Positions 42,842 to 52,900 of a stretch of DNA of 64,000 nucleotides are shown here, piece by piece. This DNA comes from Candidatus Krumholzibacteriota bacterium (GTDB lineage: Bacteria > Krumholzibacteriota > Krumholzibacteriia > JAJRXK01). The position numbers and the translations under genes were made by a program. The stretch spans positions 186,001-250,000 of the forward strand of contig JAJDAC010000027.1 of NCBI GenBank assembly GCA_029262065.1. Reading direction: 5' to 3'. Every line of letters starts with the position of its first letter. The first letter of the stretch is position 1. The notes below the pieces were generated by a model that was not told where the DNA came from, ran no database searches, and was given only the letters and a program-made list of their open reading frames with translations.

Positions 42842-45583
42842 ATGTTGTCGATCAACTACAAAGCGTTGCTCGTGCTGGCCTTCATCGGCGGACTGGTTTC
42901 GCTGACCGTGGCCAGCCCAAGTAGCGCGCAGACCTGCGACTACCCCCTGATCGTTCAGTCGGGCAACGTCGCACCGAATATCCTATGGATCCTGGATAAC
43001 TCCGGTTCCATGAACGAGGTCATTCTCCACGAGGAGTACGACTGGGAAACCGACTATTCCGGTAGCTTCGAATCGACCTGGATCTACTGGGTGGGGGCCG
43101 AAGGCGACTACGACGCCCAGGACTTCAACAACGGTCACAACAGTTCGGACGAGGCGCACCTGGTGCCTGGCGTCAACGGTCAGTGGGGGCGTTACTTGGG
43201 TAACTACCTGAACTGGGTCTACTATCACGCCACCGACGATCAGCGAAACAACATTCCCACGCAAACGCGCATGGAAGTGGGGCAGTTGGCCGTCAATGCC
43301 ATCATGAACCAGGTAAGCGGACTGCGCTACGGGCTCATGACCTTCGACTTCGATACCGGCGGCGTACTGAACGCCGATCTGGGCACCGACGTGTCCACCC
43401 TTACGGGCATCGTGGACGGTACCGCGGGTACTACCTGGACCCCGTCGGCGGAAACCATGATGACGGCTCTGAATCACTTCAAGGATCCCAACGGACCAAT
43501 TCAGTACGAATGTCAGCAGAACTTCATCATCTTCGTTACGGACGGGTTCCCCACGCAGGACCTCAACATACCTGGCTGGATCGGCGACCAGGACGGCGAC
43601 GGTCGCGACCCTGGCGATTGCGGCACCATCGGTGCCGGTATCGCCAACACCAACGACTGCTCGGACTACCTGGACGACGTGGCCTACTACATGGCCAACA
43701 ACGACCTACGCGCCGACATGGACGGTGACCAGAACGTGTTCACCTACACCATTGGCTTTGGTATCGACGCGCCGCTGCTGCGCGACACCGCCGACAATGG
43801 CCAGGGACTTTACCGCATCGCCTGGGATCTCGACTCGCTGGTATGGAGCCTGAGCACCATCGTGGGTGACATCGTGCAGCGCATCTCGTCGGGTGCGGCC
43901 GTGGCCGTCGTTTCGACCGAGGCCGGCGCGAACAATCAGCTGTACCGTGGCAAGTTCATGCCCGGCCAGTGGCGTGGTTTTCTCGAGGCCTACCAGATGC
44001 CGGTTTCTGACGCGAGTCAACCCGTATGGGAGGCCGGTAGCATCCTGGCCCAGCGCACCCCCGACAGCCGTGCCATCTTTACCGTGACCGATAGTTACGG
44101 GACCATGGTGGAGTTCGAAAGTGACCACGCGGCTGACCTGAAGTACACGCTCGGTCTGCCCGATATCACCTCGACCGAGGACGTCATCGATTGGGTCCGC
44201 GGCAAGGACATTGCGGGCATGCGCGACCGCAACGGCTGGAAACTGGGCGACCTCGTCTATTCCACGCCCGTGATCGTGGGTCCGCCCAGCCAGTTCATTC
44301 TGGACGCGGGCTACCAGGCCTTCATCCAGGAGCATCGCAACCGGGACTTCGTGCTGTACGTGGGAGCCAACGACGGCATGCTACACGCCATCCGCGCCGC
44401 TACGGGTGACGAAGTCTGGGGCTACATCCCGCTGGGCGTGCATGCGAAACTGCCGGACCTGACCGACCCCAACTACTGTCACCAGACGTTCGTCGATCTA
44501 AGCCCCACGGCCTTTGACGTGGAAATCAACGGCTCGTGGAAGACCGTCTTGTTCGGAGGCGAGCGTACGGGCGGCGACACCTACTTCGCCATCGACGTAA
44601 CGGACCCCTATGCACCGGTGCCCCTGTGGGAGACTTCACTTCCGACCAGTTCGTTCACCGAGCCCGTCATTGCCCGCACCGAAGCCTACGGTACCCTGCT
44701 GTGGGCGGGAAGCGGCCCGGACATAACCGGAAACGCCTGGATCACGGGCATCATGGTGGACAACGGCGCCACGCTGTTCAACGTTCCGCTGCTGGGAAGC
44801 ACGGGCATCAACATGATGAGCGCCGGGGCCACGTTCGATAAGAACTACGACGGCTACGTGGACGCCATCTACCAGGGTGACCTGGATGGCAACCTCTGGA
44901 AGATCGATACCGCCGACGCCGGTGGCCTCTGGTACATCACCAAACTGTTCAAGGCCAGCGAGCCTATCCAGGCACGTCCGGCGGTGACGGTGGACGACGA
45001 CGGAAACGCCGTGATCATGTTTGGTACCGGCAAGTACATCGAATCAGCCGACGTGAACGACATGTCCAGCAACCGTTTCTACGTAATCACCGACAAGGAC
45101 GACGGCGTCCAGGTGACCATGAGCGATCTGGTCGACCAGACCTCGAGCATCAACGACACCGACGGCTACCTGGGCTGGCACATGACACTCATTCAGCAAT
45201 CAGGTGAGCGGGTCGTGGAACCGGCCACCATCGTCGAAGGCGTGCTGTACTTCACGTCGTTCGCACCCAGCATCGCGGCCTGTTCGGCCGGTGGAACCTC
45301 GTACCTGTACGCGGTGAACTTCGAGACCAGCGCGGGCATCGTGGACGAAGAAGTCAGCGACGACATTGGCGATCGCGTTCGCGACCTGGGTGACGGTGTG
45401 GCTTCACGCCCGGTCATCAATCTGGGTTCCGAGGACCTCATCGTCCAGACCAGTGACGCTCGGCTCAATATTGAGCAGCTTTCGCTACCGCCGCAGATCG
45501 TCAACGTGCGCTCCTGGCGCGAAATGTTCGACAGCGAGTTCAACCCCGACGGAACCATGACCCAGGAAACCCCGGATCCGTGA
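42842..45583 (+). CDS. PilY1-like type IV pilus tip adhesin/assembly protein
   Basis: This 913-aa protein has a signal peptide (ending SSAQ) and an N-terminal von Willebrand A domain. The MIDAS motif ILWILDNSGSMNE gives Asp52, Ser54 and Ser56, and IIFVTDGFPTQD is the later strand. A PilY1-type beta-propeller occupies about residues 370-880. It includes LVYSTPVIVGPPS, FVLYVGANDGMLHAIRAATGDEVWGYIP and the calcium loop FDKNYDGYVDAIYQGDLDGN near residues 665-685. The last is the known EF-hand-like site that controls pilus extension and retraction in PilY1 proteins. It ends the minor-pilin operon core. Confidence 0.92.
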   Translation: MLSINYKALLVLAFIGGLVSLTVASPSSAQTCDYPLIVQSGNVAPNILWILDNSGSMNEVILHEEYDWETDYSGSFESTWIYWVGAEGDYDAQDFNNGHNSSDEAHLVPGVNGQWGRYLGNYLNWVYYHATDDQRNNIPTQTRMEVGQLAVNAIMNQVSGLRYGLMTFDFDTGGVLNADLGTDVSTLTGIVDGTAGTTWTPSAETMMTALNHFKDPNGPIQYECQQNFIIFVTDGFPTQDLNIPGWIGDQDGDGRDPGDCGTIGAGIANTNDCSDYLDDVAYYMANNDLRADMDGDQNVFTYTIGFGIDAPLLRDTADNGQGLYRIAWDLDSLVWSLSTIVGDIVQRISSGAAVAVVSTEAGANNQLYRGKFMPGQWRGFLEAYQMPVSDASQPVWEAGSILAQRTPDSRAIFTVTDSYGTMVEFESDHAADLKYTLGLPDITSTEDVIDWVRGKDIAGMRDRNGWKLGDLVYSTPVIVGPPSQFILDAGYQAFIQEHRNRDFVLYVGANDGMLHAIRAATGDEVWGYIPLGVHAKLPDLTDPNYCHQTFVDLSPTAFDVEINGSWKTVLFGGERTGGDTYFAIDVTDPYAPVPLWETSLPTSSFTEPVIARTEAYGTLLWAGSGPDITGNAWITGIMVDNGATLFNVPLLGSTGINMMSAGATFDKNYDGYVDAIYQGDLDGNLWKIDTADAGGLWYITKLFKASEPIQARPAVTVDDDGNAVIMFGTGKYIESADVNDMSSNRFYVITDKDDGVQVTMSDLVDQTSSINDTDGYLGWHMTLIQQSGERVVEPATIVEGVLYFTSFAPSIAACSAGGTSYLYAVNFETSAGIVDEEVSDDIGDRVRDLGDGVASRPVINLGSEDLIVQTSDARLNIEQLSLPPQIVNVRSWREMFDSEFNPDGTMTQETPDP

Positions 45584-45609
45584 TCCAGATTCAAGCAGGA
45601 GACGAAACG

Positions 45610-46119
45610 ATGATTCGCAAAGAAACTCACTGGCGCCGCGCTCTGAAGCCCTTGGCCGCATCGCTCATGGCCTGCGCGCTGTTGGCTCCTTCGATGGCGG
45701 CCGCCGAAAAGAGGCCGATTCCCATTCTGAACAATGGCCGGGGTATCGCGCCAAAGGTAACCGCTCCGACGGTTCGGGATGGAAACACGAATCCCAAGGG
45801 CAACAGCGTTCGCCTGGAAGGAAAGATGACCTTCTCGGGGAAGCAGGGTCTGACGATCGACGGCATGCCCGTTCGGATTTCGCCTCAGACCAGCTTCTTC
45901 CCACAGCCGGCTGGCGATCGCATGCCTGACCCGTCGCGGTTTCGAGGCAAGCATGTCACCGTGTTCGGTACCAAACGCGGCGGAGTGGTCGAAGCCACTC
46001 TTCTGCTGATCGACTCGGGCGCGTTCAGCATGAATCCCATGGATAGCCTGAAGGAATGGATGGTTCCGAGCGAATCCAACGAGAACCTCGGACACTTCCG
46101 CAAGAACGCACCCGAATAG
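45610..46119 (+). CDS. Secreted OB-fold-like protein downstream of pilY1
   Basis: This 169-aa protein starts at the ATG at 45610, with AGGAG 8 nt upstream; 45580 is a weaker start. The signal peptide ends in MAAAEK. The mature core reads VRLEGKMTFSGKQGLTIDGMPVRISPQTSF and FRGKHVTVFGTKRGGVVEATLLLI. This strand pattern resembles DUF5666/OB-fold proteins that occur in periplasmic settings. No catalytic residues are seen. It lies 27 nt after pilY1, so a pilus-related role is possible from context alone. Confidence 0.65.
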   Translation: MIRKETHWRRALKPLAASLMACALLAPSMAAAEKRPIPILNNGRGIAPKVTAPTVRDGNTNPKGNSVRLEGKMTFSGKQGLTIDGMPVRISPQTSFFPQPAGDRMPDPSRFRGKHVTVFGTKRGGVVEATLLLIDSGAFSMNPMDSLKEWMVPSESNENLGHFRKNAPE

Positions 46120-46181
46120 GGATCGCGGGCCCGGCCGATCGTCGTGATCGACCGGGCCACCCACCACTGGGGGACGACAAC

Positions 46182-47165
46182 TTGACGAACCGACAATTCA
46201 TTGCCATCGGAGCCGGTCTGGCGCTCGTAGGAGCCGCCGCCGTTTTTCGCGCGGTAGAACCAATGCCACTCACCACGAGCGAGATGCTCGACGCGCCGTC
46301 CGCGCAGCCAGGCTCGACCGTGCACATCGCGCCACCCATGGCCTACACCTTCACCAAGCTCAAGGCCTCGAGCAACTCCTCGCTGGCCAGCATGGGCTCG
46401 TTGATCCAAGGCCGTGCCCCCGTCAACGACCCTGGCCTGCGACTCGCCTGGTACGTCAATGACACGCTGGCCGGCCTGGGCGGTCAGCTGCCGGCAACCA
46501 AATACAAGGCGGGCGACAAGATCGAGCTCCGCCTGGAACGACAGACCGCAACCGACATCGACGTGTTGGATGTGGCTCGTCAGACCATCCTCAACTCGCC
46601 CCCCGTTCTGCGTCGTGTGTTGCTGCGTCAGCCCCAGAACGAACCCAACTTCATCGAGGCCATCGTCGACGGCAGCGACGCCGACGAAGATGAGTTGACC
46701 GTGGAGTACCGATGGACCCGCAACGGAACCCGCGACGGGTCGGTCCAGGGTGACCGCTACCCATTGGGCGAACTGGAATCAGGCGATCGCATCGAAGTGA
46801 CCGCGACCTTGCTGGACCGAAAATCGAGGTCGGAGTCGCTGACCAGCGACCCCTTCGCGCTTCTCAACCACAGCCCGACCATGGAGGTCGGCACCACCGT
46901 GAGCCTGGACCGCAGCGGGGAACAGACCATGGCGTCGCTGAAGATCCAAGTGAACGATCCCGACGGCGACAGCGTGCAGGTGGAGTTGCAGGGCGCCCCC
47001 GCGGGCGTTCGCTGGGACAACGCGAGTCAGAGCGTGCAGTGGCCAGTGGGGAAGACGTTGGCGTCGTTTACCGCCAAGCTCGTGGCCGTGGACTCCCGCG
47101 GCAGCCGCATCGAACGCGACATCCAGCTGGGCACGAACCCGCCGGCCAAAGACGGTGAGCGCTAG
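46182..47165 (+). CDS. Membrane-anchored protein with cadherin/Ig-like repeats
   Basis: This 327-aa protein starts from a TTG at 46182 with GGGGG about 8 nt upstream. An ATG at 46056 lies in the preceding gene and gives non-coding-like sequence. A hydrophobic segment IAIGAGLALVGAAAVF anchors the N-terminus. Two or three beta-sandwich units follow with DADEDELTVEYRW and NDPDGDSVQVELQ, the calcium-type turns of cadherin-like or Ig-like extracellular modules. It closes the pilus-related run and overlaps the convergent gene at 47162 by 4 nt. Function is unknown. Confidence 0.65.
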   Translation: MTNRQFIAIGAGLALVGAAAVFRAVEPMPLTTSEMLDAPSAQPGSTVHIAPPMAYTFTKLKASSNSSLASMGSLIQGRAPVNDPGLRLAWYVNDTLAGLGGQLPATKYKAGDKIELRLERQTATDIDVLDVARQTILNSPPVLRRVLLRQPQNEPNFIEAIVDGSDADEDELTVEYRWTRNGTRDGSVQGDRYPLGELESGDRIEVTATLLDRKSRSESLTSDPFALLNHSPTMEVGTTVSLDRSGEQTMASLKIQVNDPDGDSVQVELQGAPAGVRWDNASQSVQWPVGKTLASFTAKLVAVDSRGSRIERDIQLGTNPPAKDGER

Positions 47166-47986
47166 CGGGGCGTGAACCTGGAACGAAATCGCCCCATGGA
47201 CATTGGGGTCGTGACCACCGGCTGCATCGCCAGATCGGTGGCCGAAAGCAGTACAAACTCATTGATCCGATAGGGCAGGCACACCGACTCGTTCGCTCGC
47301 CCGAACCAGCGTTCGTCAACGATGACCGCCGGCCCCCGGAAGGTGTTGCCCATGCTTCCCGAACGGCCCGAGGTGTTCGAAGCGTGCCTGAGGTCCCGAC
47401 CCCAAACGTCGAACTGGGCCGCGCCTTGATTGCCGGAAATCACCGTCTGCTCGCTGCGAATTCGCCACGTGGAAACCCCGCCGGGCCAAACCGGTACCAC
47501 GATGGACTCCTGCAGCTCCACCAGGAAATCGACGCTGGCGTTGGTGCCGTTGTTGTCGGGAATGATGCCCGTCCAGTTCCAGTTGTTGTCAGCGACCAGG
47601 CCGCTGGCGTCGGGAACCCAAAGCTGAGGCAACAACTCTCGCTGCTCGTCGAGCAAGGCCCCCTCCAAACCAGCCCGGCGAAAGCCCACGAATGAAATCT
47701 GGTTCGTGCTGGCTTGCGTTGAATCGGATTCCTGGAAGAACCACTCCAACCCCGCGACCACCGGGTCGACACTCCAGGTGGCTCGCAACACGGTCACGGC
47801 GAACGAACTGTCAGGACCGGCCAACGTGGTTTGGATAAGCAATTCATCGAACGTAAGCACGCGCACGCGGGTGGTGTCTGATGCGTCGCGGTAGGTGAGC
47901 TGCCAACCCCGTGGCAACACGCCGTCGGCCAGGGCCGACACAGGAAAGAAAATCAGAAGAAGTACCAGGAAAGCACCCGGACGCAT
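47162..47986 (-). CDS. Secreted protein of unknown function
   Basis: This 274-aa protein starts from the ATG at 47986 (47 kDa-barrel gene stop 4 nt upstream, GGTGG near); a longer start at 48004 overlaps that gene. The signal peptide ends in VSALADG. The mature sequence is rich in beta strands and aromatic residues (WQLTYRDASDTTRVRVLTFDELLIQTTLAG, VDFLVELQESIVVPVWPGGVSTWRIRSEQTVIS). It ends with the basic tail MGRFRSRFTPR. No family is recognised. It may be translated with the upstream barrel protein. It is the last gene of the minus-strand adenosine-deaminase run. Confidence 0.55.
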   Translation of the reverse strand: MRPGAFLVLLLIFFPVSALADGVLPRGWQLTYRDASDTTRVRVLTFDELLIQTTLAGPDSSFAVTVLRATWSVDPVVAGLEWFFQESDSTQASTNQISFVGFRRAGLEGALLDEQRELLPQLWVPDASGLVADNNWNWTGIIPDNNGTNASVDFLVELQESIVVPVWPGGVSTWRIRSEQTVISGNQGAAQFDVWGRDLRHASNTSGRSGSMGNTFRGPAVIVDERWFGRANESVCLPYRINEFVLLSATDLAMQPVVTTPMSMGRFRSRFTPR

Positions 47987-47990
47987 GCGG

Positions 47991-48764
47991 TCAGCCACCG
48001 CCACGACGAATCATGCGCCGGTAGATTGCACAACCCGCGTCGTCGACTACCGCATTGGCGGGAGTGTCGGGACACTCGTCCAACCCCCGGGGTACGCCAT
48101 CGGCGTCGTCGTCGTAAGGACAACCGCGCCAATCGACCTCGGCGCCAATCGGCGTCTCGGGACAGGAATCACGTCCATCGGTGACTCCGTCGCCGTCACG
48201 GTCGGTGTCACGACCCAACGAAAAGGAAACGCCGGCCGTGGCCGTCCAGCTGACGGTGTTGCCATCGTCGAAACCCGCGAAGATACTGCGCACGTCGAAA
48301 CGCAGCGCCGCGTGCGGCGCCACGTGCACGCGCACACCCGCGCCCACCGGCGCGGTCATGCTGTAGGACGCGTCACCGTCGAAACTCACACGTGAAATTC
48401 CCAGCCCCGCGGCCAGGTATGGCTCCACCCGACTCAGAGGCACCAGGCTGAGTATGCCCTGACCGCCCAGATAGCCGTACGTCAAGTCGCCCTCGCCAGT
48501 GGACTCGCGGACGCTGCTCATCAAGAGCGCGTTCAGTTCGCCGCCCCAGATTCCTCCGGGGAAGAATCCACCCTGCACGAACAAGCCCATGCTGGGGTCC
48601 ACATCCAGTCCGTCGTCCAGATGGAGCGGTCCACCGCTTACGGATAGATCTGTATGAGCTCCGTCGACCTGAGCCAAACACACCGGTGCGCAAACCGGCA
48701 GTGCCAGCAGCGCCGCGCCAACACTCGTTCCAAGAGTCCATCGATTCAATTGGGAGCGTACCAT
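47991..48764 (-). CDS. Outer-membrane barrel protein with thrombospondin type-3 calcium repeats
   Basis: This 257-aa protein starts from the ATG at 48764; the longer frame overlaps the adenosine deaminase gene. The signal peptide ends near CLAQVDG. A beta-barrel domain follows (GGPLHLDDGLDVDPSMGLFVQGGFF, GELNALLMSS, GYLGGQGILSLVPLSRVEPYLAAGLG, TAPVGAGVRVHVAPHAALRFDVRS). The C-terminal 60 residues carry thrombospondin-3 repeats DTDRDGDGVTDGRDSCPETP and DDDADGVPRGLDECPDTPANA, which bind calcium and end in conserved cysteines. Such proteins are typical OmpA-like outer-membrane precursors, but no OmpA peptidoglycan domain is present. It lies 7 nt after adenosine deaminase. Confidence 0.75.
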   Translation of the reverse strand: MVRSQLNRWTLGTSVGAALLALPVCAPVCLAQVDGAHTDLSVSGGPLHLDDGLDVDPSMGLFVQGGFFPGGIWGGELNALLMSSVRESTGEGDLTYGYLGGQGILSLVPLSRVEPYLAAGLGISRVSFDGDASYSMTAPVGAGVRVHVAPHAALRFDVRSIFAGFDDGNTVSWTATAGVSFSLGRDTDRDGDGVTDGRDSCPETPIGAEVDWRGCPYDDDADGVPRGLDECPDTPANAVVDDAGCAIYRRMIRRGGG

Positions 48765-48771
48765 CGACTCT

Positions 48772-49776
48772 CTAATCTGAATTGACGGCCAGGCCGCCAC
48801 CTTTGATGAAAGTGTGTTCGCGCGCGGAACGGTGAATCTCGGCGATGGTATCCAGACCCAACTCGGATAGGAACATCTCGCTCTCCCGCGACTGCGAAGT
48901 GTTGCTGACCGTCGTGTTGTCGGTACACAAAGCCACCGGTACTCCATGCTCGAGGAACGTGAACAACGGGTGCTTTTCGCCCCGGGCCACGGCCCCCGTC
49001 TGGTAGTTCGAGGTGGGCGCGCACTCCACCAGGATCTTGTCACGCGCGAGGCGCTTCAATAGTTCCGGATCGTTCACCGCGCTGCAACCGTGACCAACGC
49101 GGGTGCAACCGAGTTCGTCAATGGCCTGCCAGATACAGCGACTATCTTCATCTTCGCCGGCATGGGCCGTCAGGCCCAATCCGCCCCTCGCGGCGATCTC
49201 GTAGGCCTTGCGAAACAGGCGCGGCGGATTGCCACGCTCGGCTCCGGCTATGTCAAAGCCTACCACACCCGCGCGGTCATGCAGGCGCTCGGAGTCACCC
49301 GCCGCGGCACGTGACAAGATTTTGGCCACATGGGGGCCGTGCTGGCGCATGGCAATGACGATCAGCCCGGTGCTCATATTGTGTCGTTTGGCCGCTTTAT
49401 TGAGCCCGGAAAGCACGGCCCGGATCGCCTGCCGCACCGTAAGTCCTGCATACATATGGATTACGGGCGAGTAGCGCAGCTCAAACAGCTCCACGCCCTG
49501 GGCCGCCGCCTGATCGGCCACCGCCTCGGTAACCTCGGCGATGTTCTCGTAGAACTGGGTGATCCACATGGGATAGTGGAATTTGTCCAGATAGCTGAGC
49601 AGGGATCCCTCTTCCTGCGGCTGGAGCTGCAGTAGGACCTTCATCTCCTCGAAGGTCTCCACGGGGTTCAAACCGTGGTTCTTCATGATGCGCCAGGTCA
49701 CTTCGGGCGGAATCGACCCGTCCAGGTGCTGATGCAGCTCGACCTTCGGCATTTCTCGTATCGCGTCTGAAATCAT
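48772..49776 (-). CDS. add: Adenosine deaminase
   Basis: This 334-aa enzyme starts from the ATG at 49776, with GAGGGAA upstream. The zinc site motif VELHQHLDGS gives His15 and His17. Later motifs are LTAHAGE, VGHGCSAVND, the catalytic ALCTDNTTVSNTS region and ELFELRYSPVIHMYAGL. The AMP/adenosine-deaminase family hydrolyses adenosine to inosine and ammonia. The strand VAPTSNYQTGAV (here ECAPTSNYQTGAV) is a typical insertion loop. It leads a minus-strand cluster with two envelope proteins whose link to purine salvage is not obvious. Confidence 0.9.
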   Translation of the reverse strand: MISDAIREMPKVELHQHLDGSIPPEVTWRIMKNHGLNPVETFEEMKVLLQLQPQEEGSLLSYLDKFHYPMWITQFYENIAEVTEAVADQAAAQGVELFELRYSPVIHMYAGLTVRQAIRAVLSGLNKAAKRHNMSTGLIVIAMRQHGPHVAKILSRAAAGDSERLHDRAGVVGFDIAGAERGNPPRLFRKAYEIAARGGLGLTAHAGEDEDSRCIWQAIDELGCTRVGHGCSAVNDPELLKRLARDKILVECAPTSNYQTGAVARGEKHPLFTFLEHGVPVALCTDNTTVSNTSQSRESEMFLSELGLDTIAEIHRSAREHTFIKGGGLAVNSD

Positions 49777-49950
49777 GCTCGTTCCCTCGGAAATTACAGG
49801 TCGGTAACCATACGCCATCATGAGCCACTGAGCACCACCAACCGCCCCAATATTGTCAATAGGTTGATCGTGTGGCATCGCAGACGGTGGTCTGGTACAG
49901 TGATTCCCTTCGTCAAACACTGACACCTTATGGAAAAGGATACCCAACCG

Positions 49951-52900
49951 ATGCGCGACCGCGTGCGACTGTGGCCCCTACTTCTACCCCTGCTAGGGGT
50001 GTTTTTCTTCCAACAACGAGCCGAAGTGCCCAACCTGTTGGAAGTTCCCGCCGACGGTCAGTGGACCGCGGCCGATCGCCCCATGTGGAAGAAATTCCAA
50101 CAAGCCAAGCAGGGCATCGCACCCACGGCGCAACCCGTGCCCAAGGGTCACCCCGAACTGTTTGCCAAGATTCTTCATGAAATGAAGATCCCGGCCGACC
50201 GCACGACTCCCGAGTATGCGCCCGGCTACCGACGGGCCGAAGCGGCCAAGGCCATGCGCAACGCCAAGCGCGGTCCGGCGCTTCCGTGGATGGCGCGAGG
50301 ACCTGGAAACGTGGCCGGTCGCGCGCGTGCGATCGTGGTCGATCCCGACGACGCCACCAACAGCACCTGGTACATCGGTACCGCCGGCGGTGGTATCTGG
50401 AAGACCACCGATTCCGGCGCGACCTGGACCGATTCATCAAGCGGTCTGGGGTCCTACTCCGTGGGCGCTCTCGCCATGGCCGAATCAAACCATGACGTGA
50501 TGTACGCGGGCACGGGTGAAGGCTTCAACAACACCGACGCCACCAACGGTCAGGGCTTGTTCAAGTCGACCGACCGGGGCGCAACGTGGACGCTTCTGCC
50601 GGGCACCGACGTCGTGACCTGGGAAAACGTTACCCGCGTCGTAGTGGATCCGACCGACGAGGACATCGTGTTGGCGAGCACCACGACCGGGTTCTGGAAA
50701 TCCAGCCTGAACAACGTGTCCAACATCTGGCGTTCGACCGACGGCGGTAGCACCTTCTCTTCCGTGTACTCGAACTCGGCCGCCTCGGTGGAACAGATCG
50801 TGGCCACGCCGGGCGATTTCAACGTGCTCTACGCGACCGTGAATTCGCAGGGCATCGTCAAGTCGACCAATGCCGGACTTTCGTGGAGCACCGCTCTCTC
50901 CACACCGGGGTTGCAGCGAATCGAGATAGCCATCTCTCCCGTCGATACCGACCGCGTATACGCATCGGTGTGGGCAAGCCCAACTCCGCGCTTCTTCTAC
51001 ACCACCAACGCCGCCGCTTCGTGGACCGAAACCACCGGGCAGGGCAACTTCCTGGGTGGTCAGGGCTGGTACGACAACACCATCGTGTGCCACCCCACCA
51101 ACGTGAACATCGTGTACGTCGGCGGTCAGCCGCTGAACAAGATCACGATCACGGGCAGCACGGCGGTCACTACGTCGGTCGCCACCGGCCCCGTGCATGT
51201 CGACTACCACGGGCTTACCGTCCTGGACGATGGAGGGGGCAACTGGCGCATCCTGGCCGCCAACGATGGCGGCGTGGGCCTATCGGGAAGCCAGGACACC
51301 AATTGGGACGACCCCAAGGACGGCATGCTCACCACACAATTCTACGGCGCGGACAAGCGTCCGGGGCGTAGCCAGTACGTTGGTGGTATGCAGGACAACA
51401 GCAGCTGGATCTCGAACGAAGACTCGGGCGCGACAAACGGCTGGTCGCAGGCTGGTTTCGGCGACGGATTCGAAGCCACCTGGCACTTCTTCGACGGATT
51501 GCAGATTCTCACGTCGTCGCAGTTCAACAGCATGCGGCGTACGCTCGACGGTGGTGCCACCTGGGAAGAGAACATTGGACCCAGTGGTCAGGGCTCCGCA
51601 CCGTTCATCACGCGCGTGGGTAAGTCGTACCAGTTCCCGCGTGCACTTCTGGCCGTGACCAGTACCGGCGTCTATCGCACCAGCAACTTCGGTGCGTCGT
51701 GGTCGTTCACGAGTATTCCGGTGGCCTGGGGAAGCGGTGGCTTCCGTGACGTGCGCATGTCTCGGGCCGACGGCGACATCTGTTGGGCGGGCGCGCGCAT
51801 GGACGGCACGGGTCGCATCTTCCTATCGACCAACCGTGGCGTGAGCTGGACCCAGACCAACAACTACGGTCTGGCTACACTCGGCTCGATTTCGGGCCTG
51901 GCGACGCACCCCACTGACCCCAACACCGCGTACGCCTGCTTCTCGTTCGGTCAGCGTCCGAAGATCCTGCGCACGACCGACCAGGGCAGCACCTGGACCG
52001 ACATCTCGGGCTTCGGCGCGGGAACGGTGAGCACCAACGGATTCCCGGACGTGGCTACCTACGACGTCATGGTGTTCCCGAACGACACCAACAAGATCTG
52101 GGCGGGTACCGAAATCGGTCTGGTGGAGTCGCTGGATGGCGGAGCCACGTGGGCCATGGCCACCAATGGTTTCCCGCAGCCGACTCCCATCTGGCAGTTC
52201 CGTCAGGTGGAAGACGAGATCGTCGTGGCCACGCACGGCCGTGGCGTGTGGAGCGTGAACATTCCTGGTCTGTCATCGGTCTACCAGTACCGGCCTTTGC
52301 TGGATGGAGCCGAGCAAGGTCCCGACGGGGTCGTGGTCGATTTCAATCTGCGATCGGCGTACGACTCCACCGAGATCCGCGTGAACGGTTCCACCGTGCA
52401 AACGCTGGGCGCGAACGCGGCCTTCGACAAGCCGCTGGTGGTTCTACCAGTAGTTGCCGACGAGAACTGGGATGTACGTATCCACTCGTTTATCGGAGCC
52501 ACCGAGTTCGTATCGGTCATCCGCAACGTCGACGTGTTCGCGCTACAAGCGGCTCAACCGCAGTACTCGAACAACTTCGATCCCAACAACGGGGACCTTA
52601 CCGAAAGCGACGGGTTCAACGTCGGCACGAACGTCAACTTCACCGATAACAGCCTGGACACCTTTCATTCCTACGCCGACGCCCGCGAGTCGGTTTCGTT
52701 CCTGAAGGTGCCCATTACGGTGGCCAGTGCCAATGCCACGGTCGAGTTCGACGAAGTCGTGCTCATTGAGCCCGGCGAGCCCGGCAGCGTGTTCGGCGAC
52801 GACGATTTCTGGGACTACGTCATTGTCGAAGGCTCCACCGGGGGTGGCGTATGGCTGCCGCTGTTGGATGGCTACGATTCGCGCACCGACACCGATTGGC

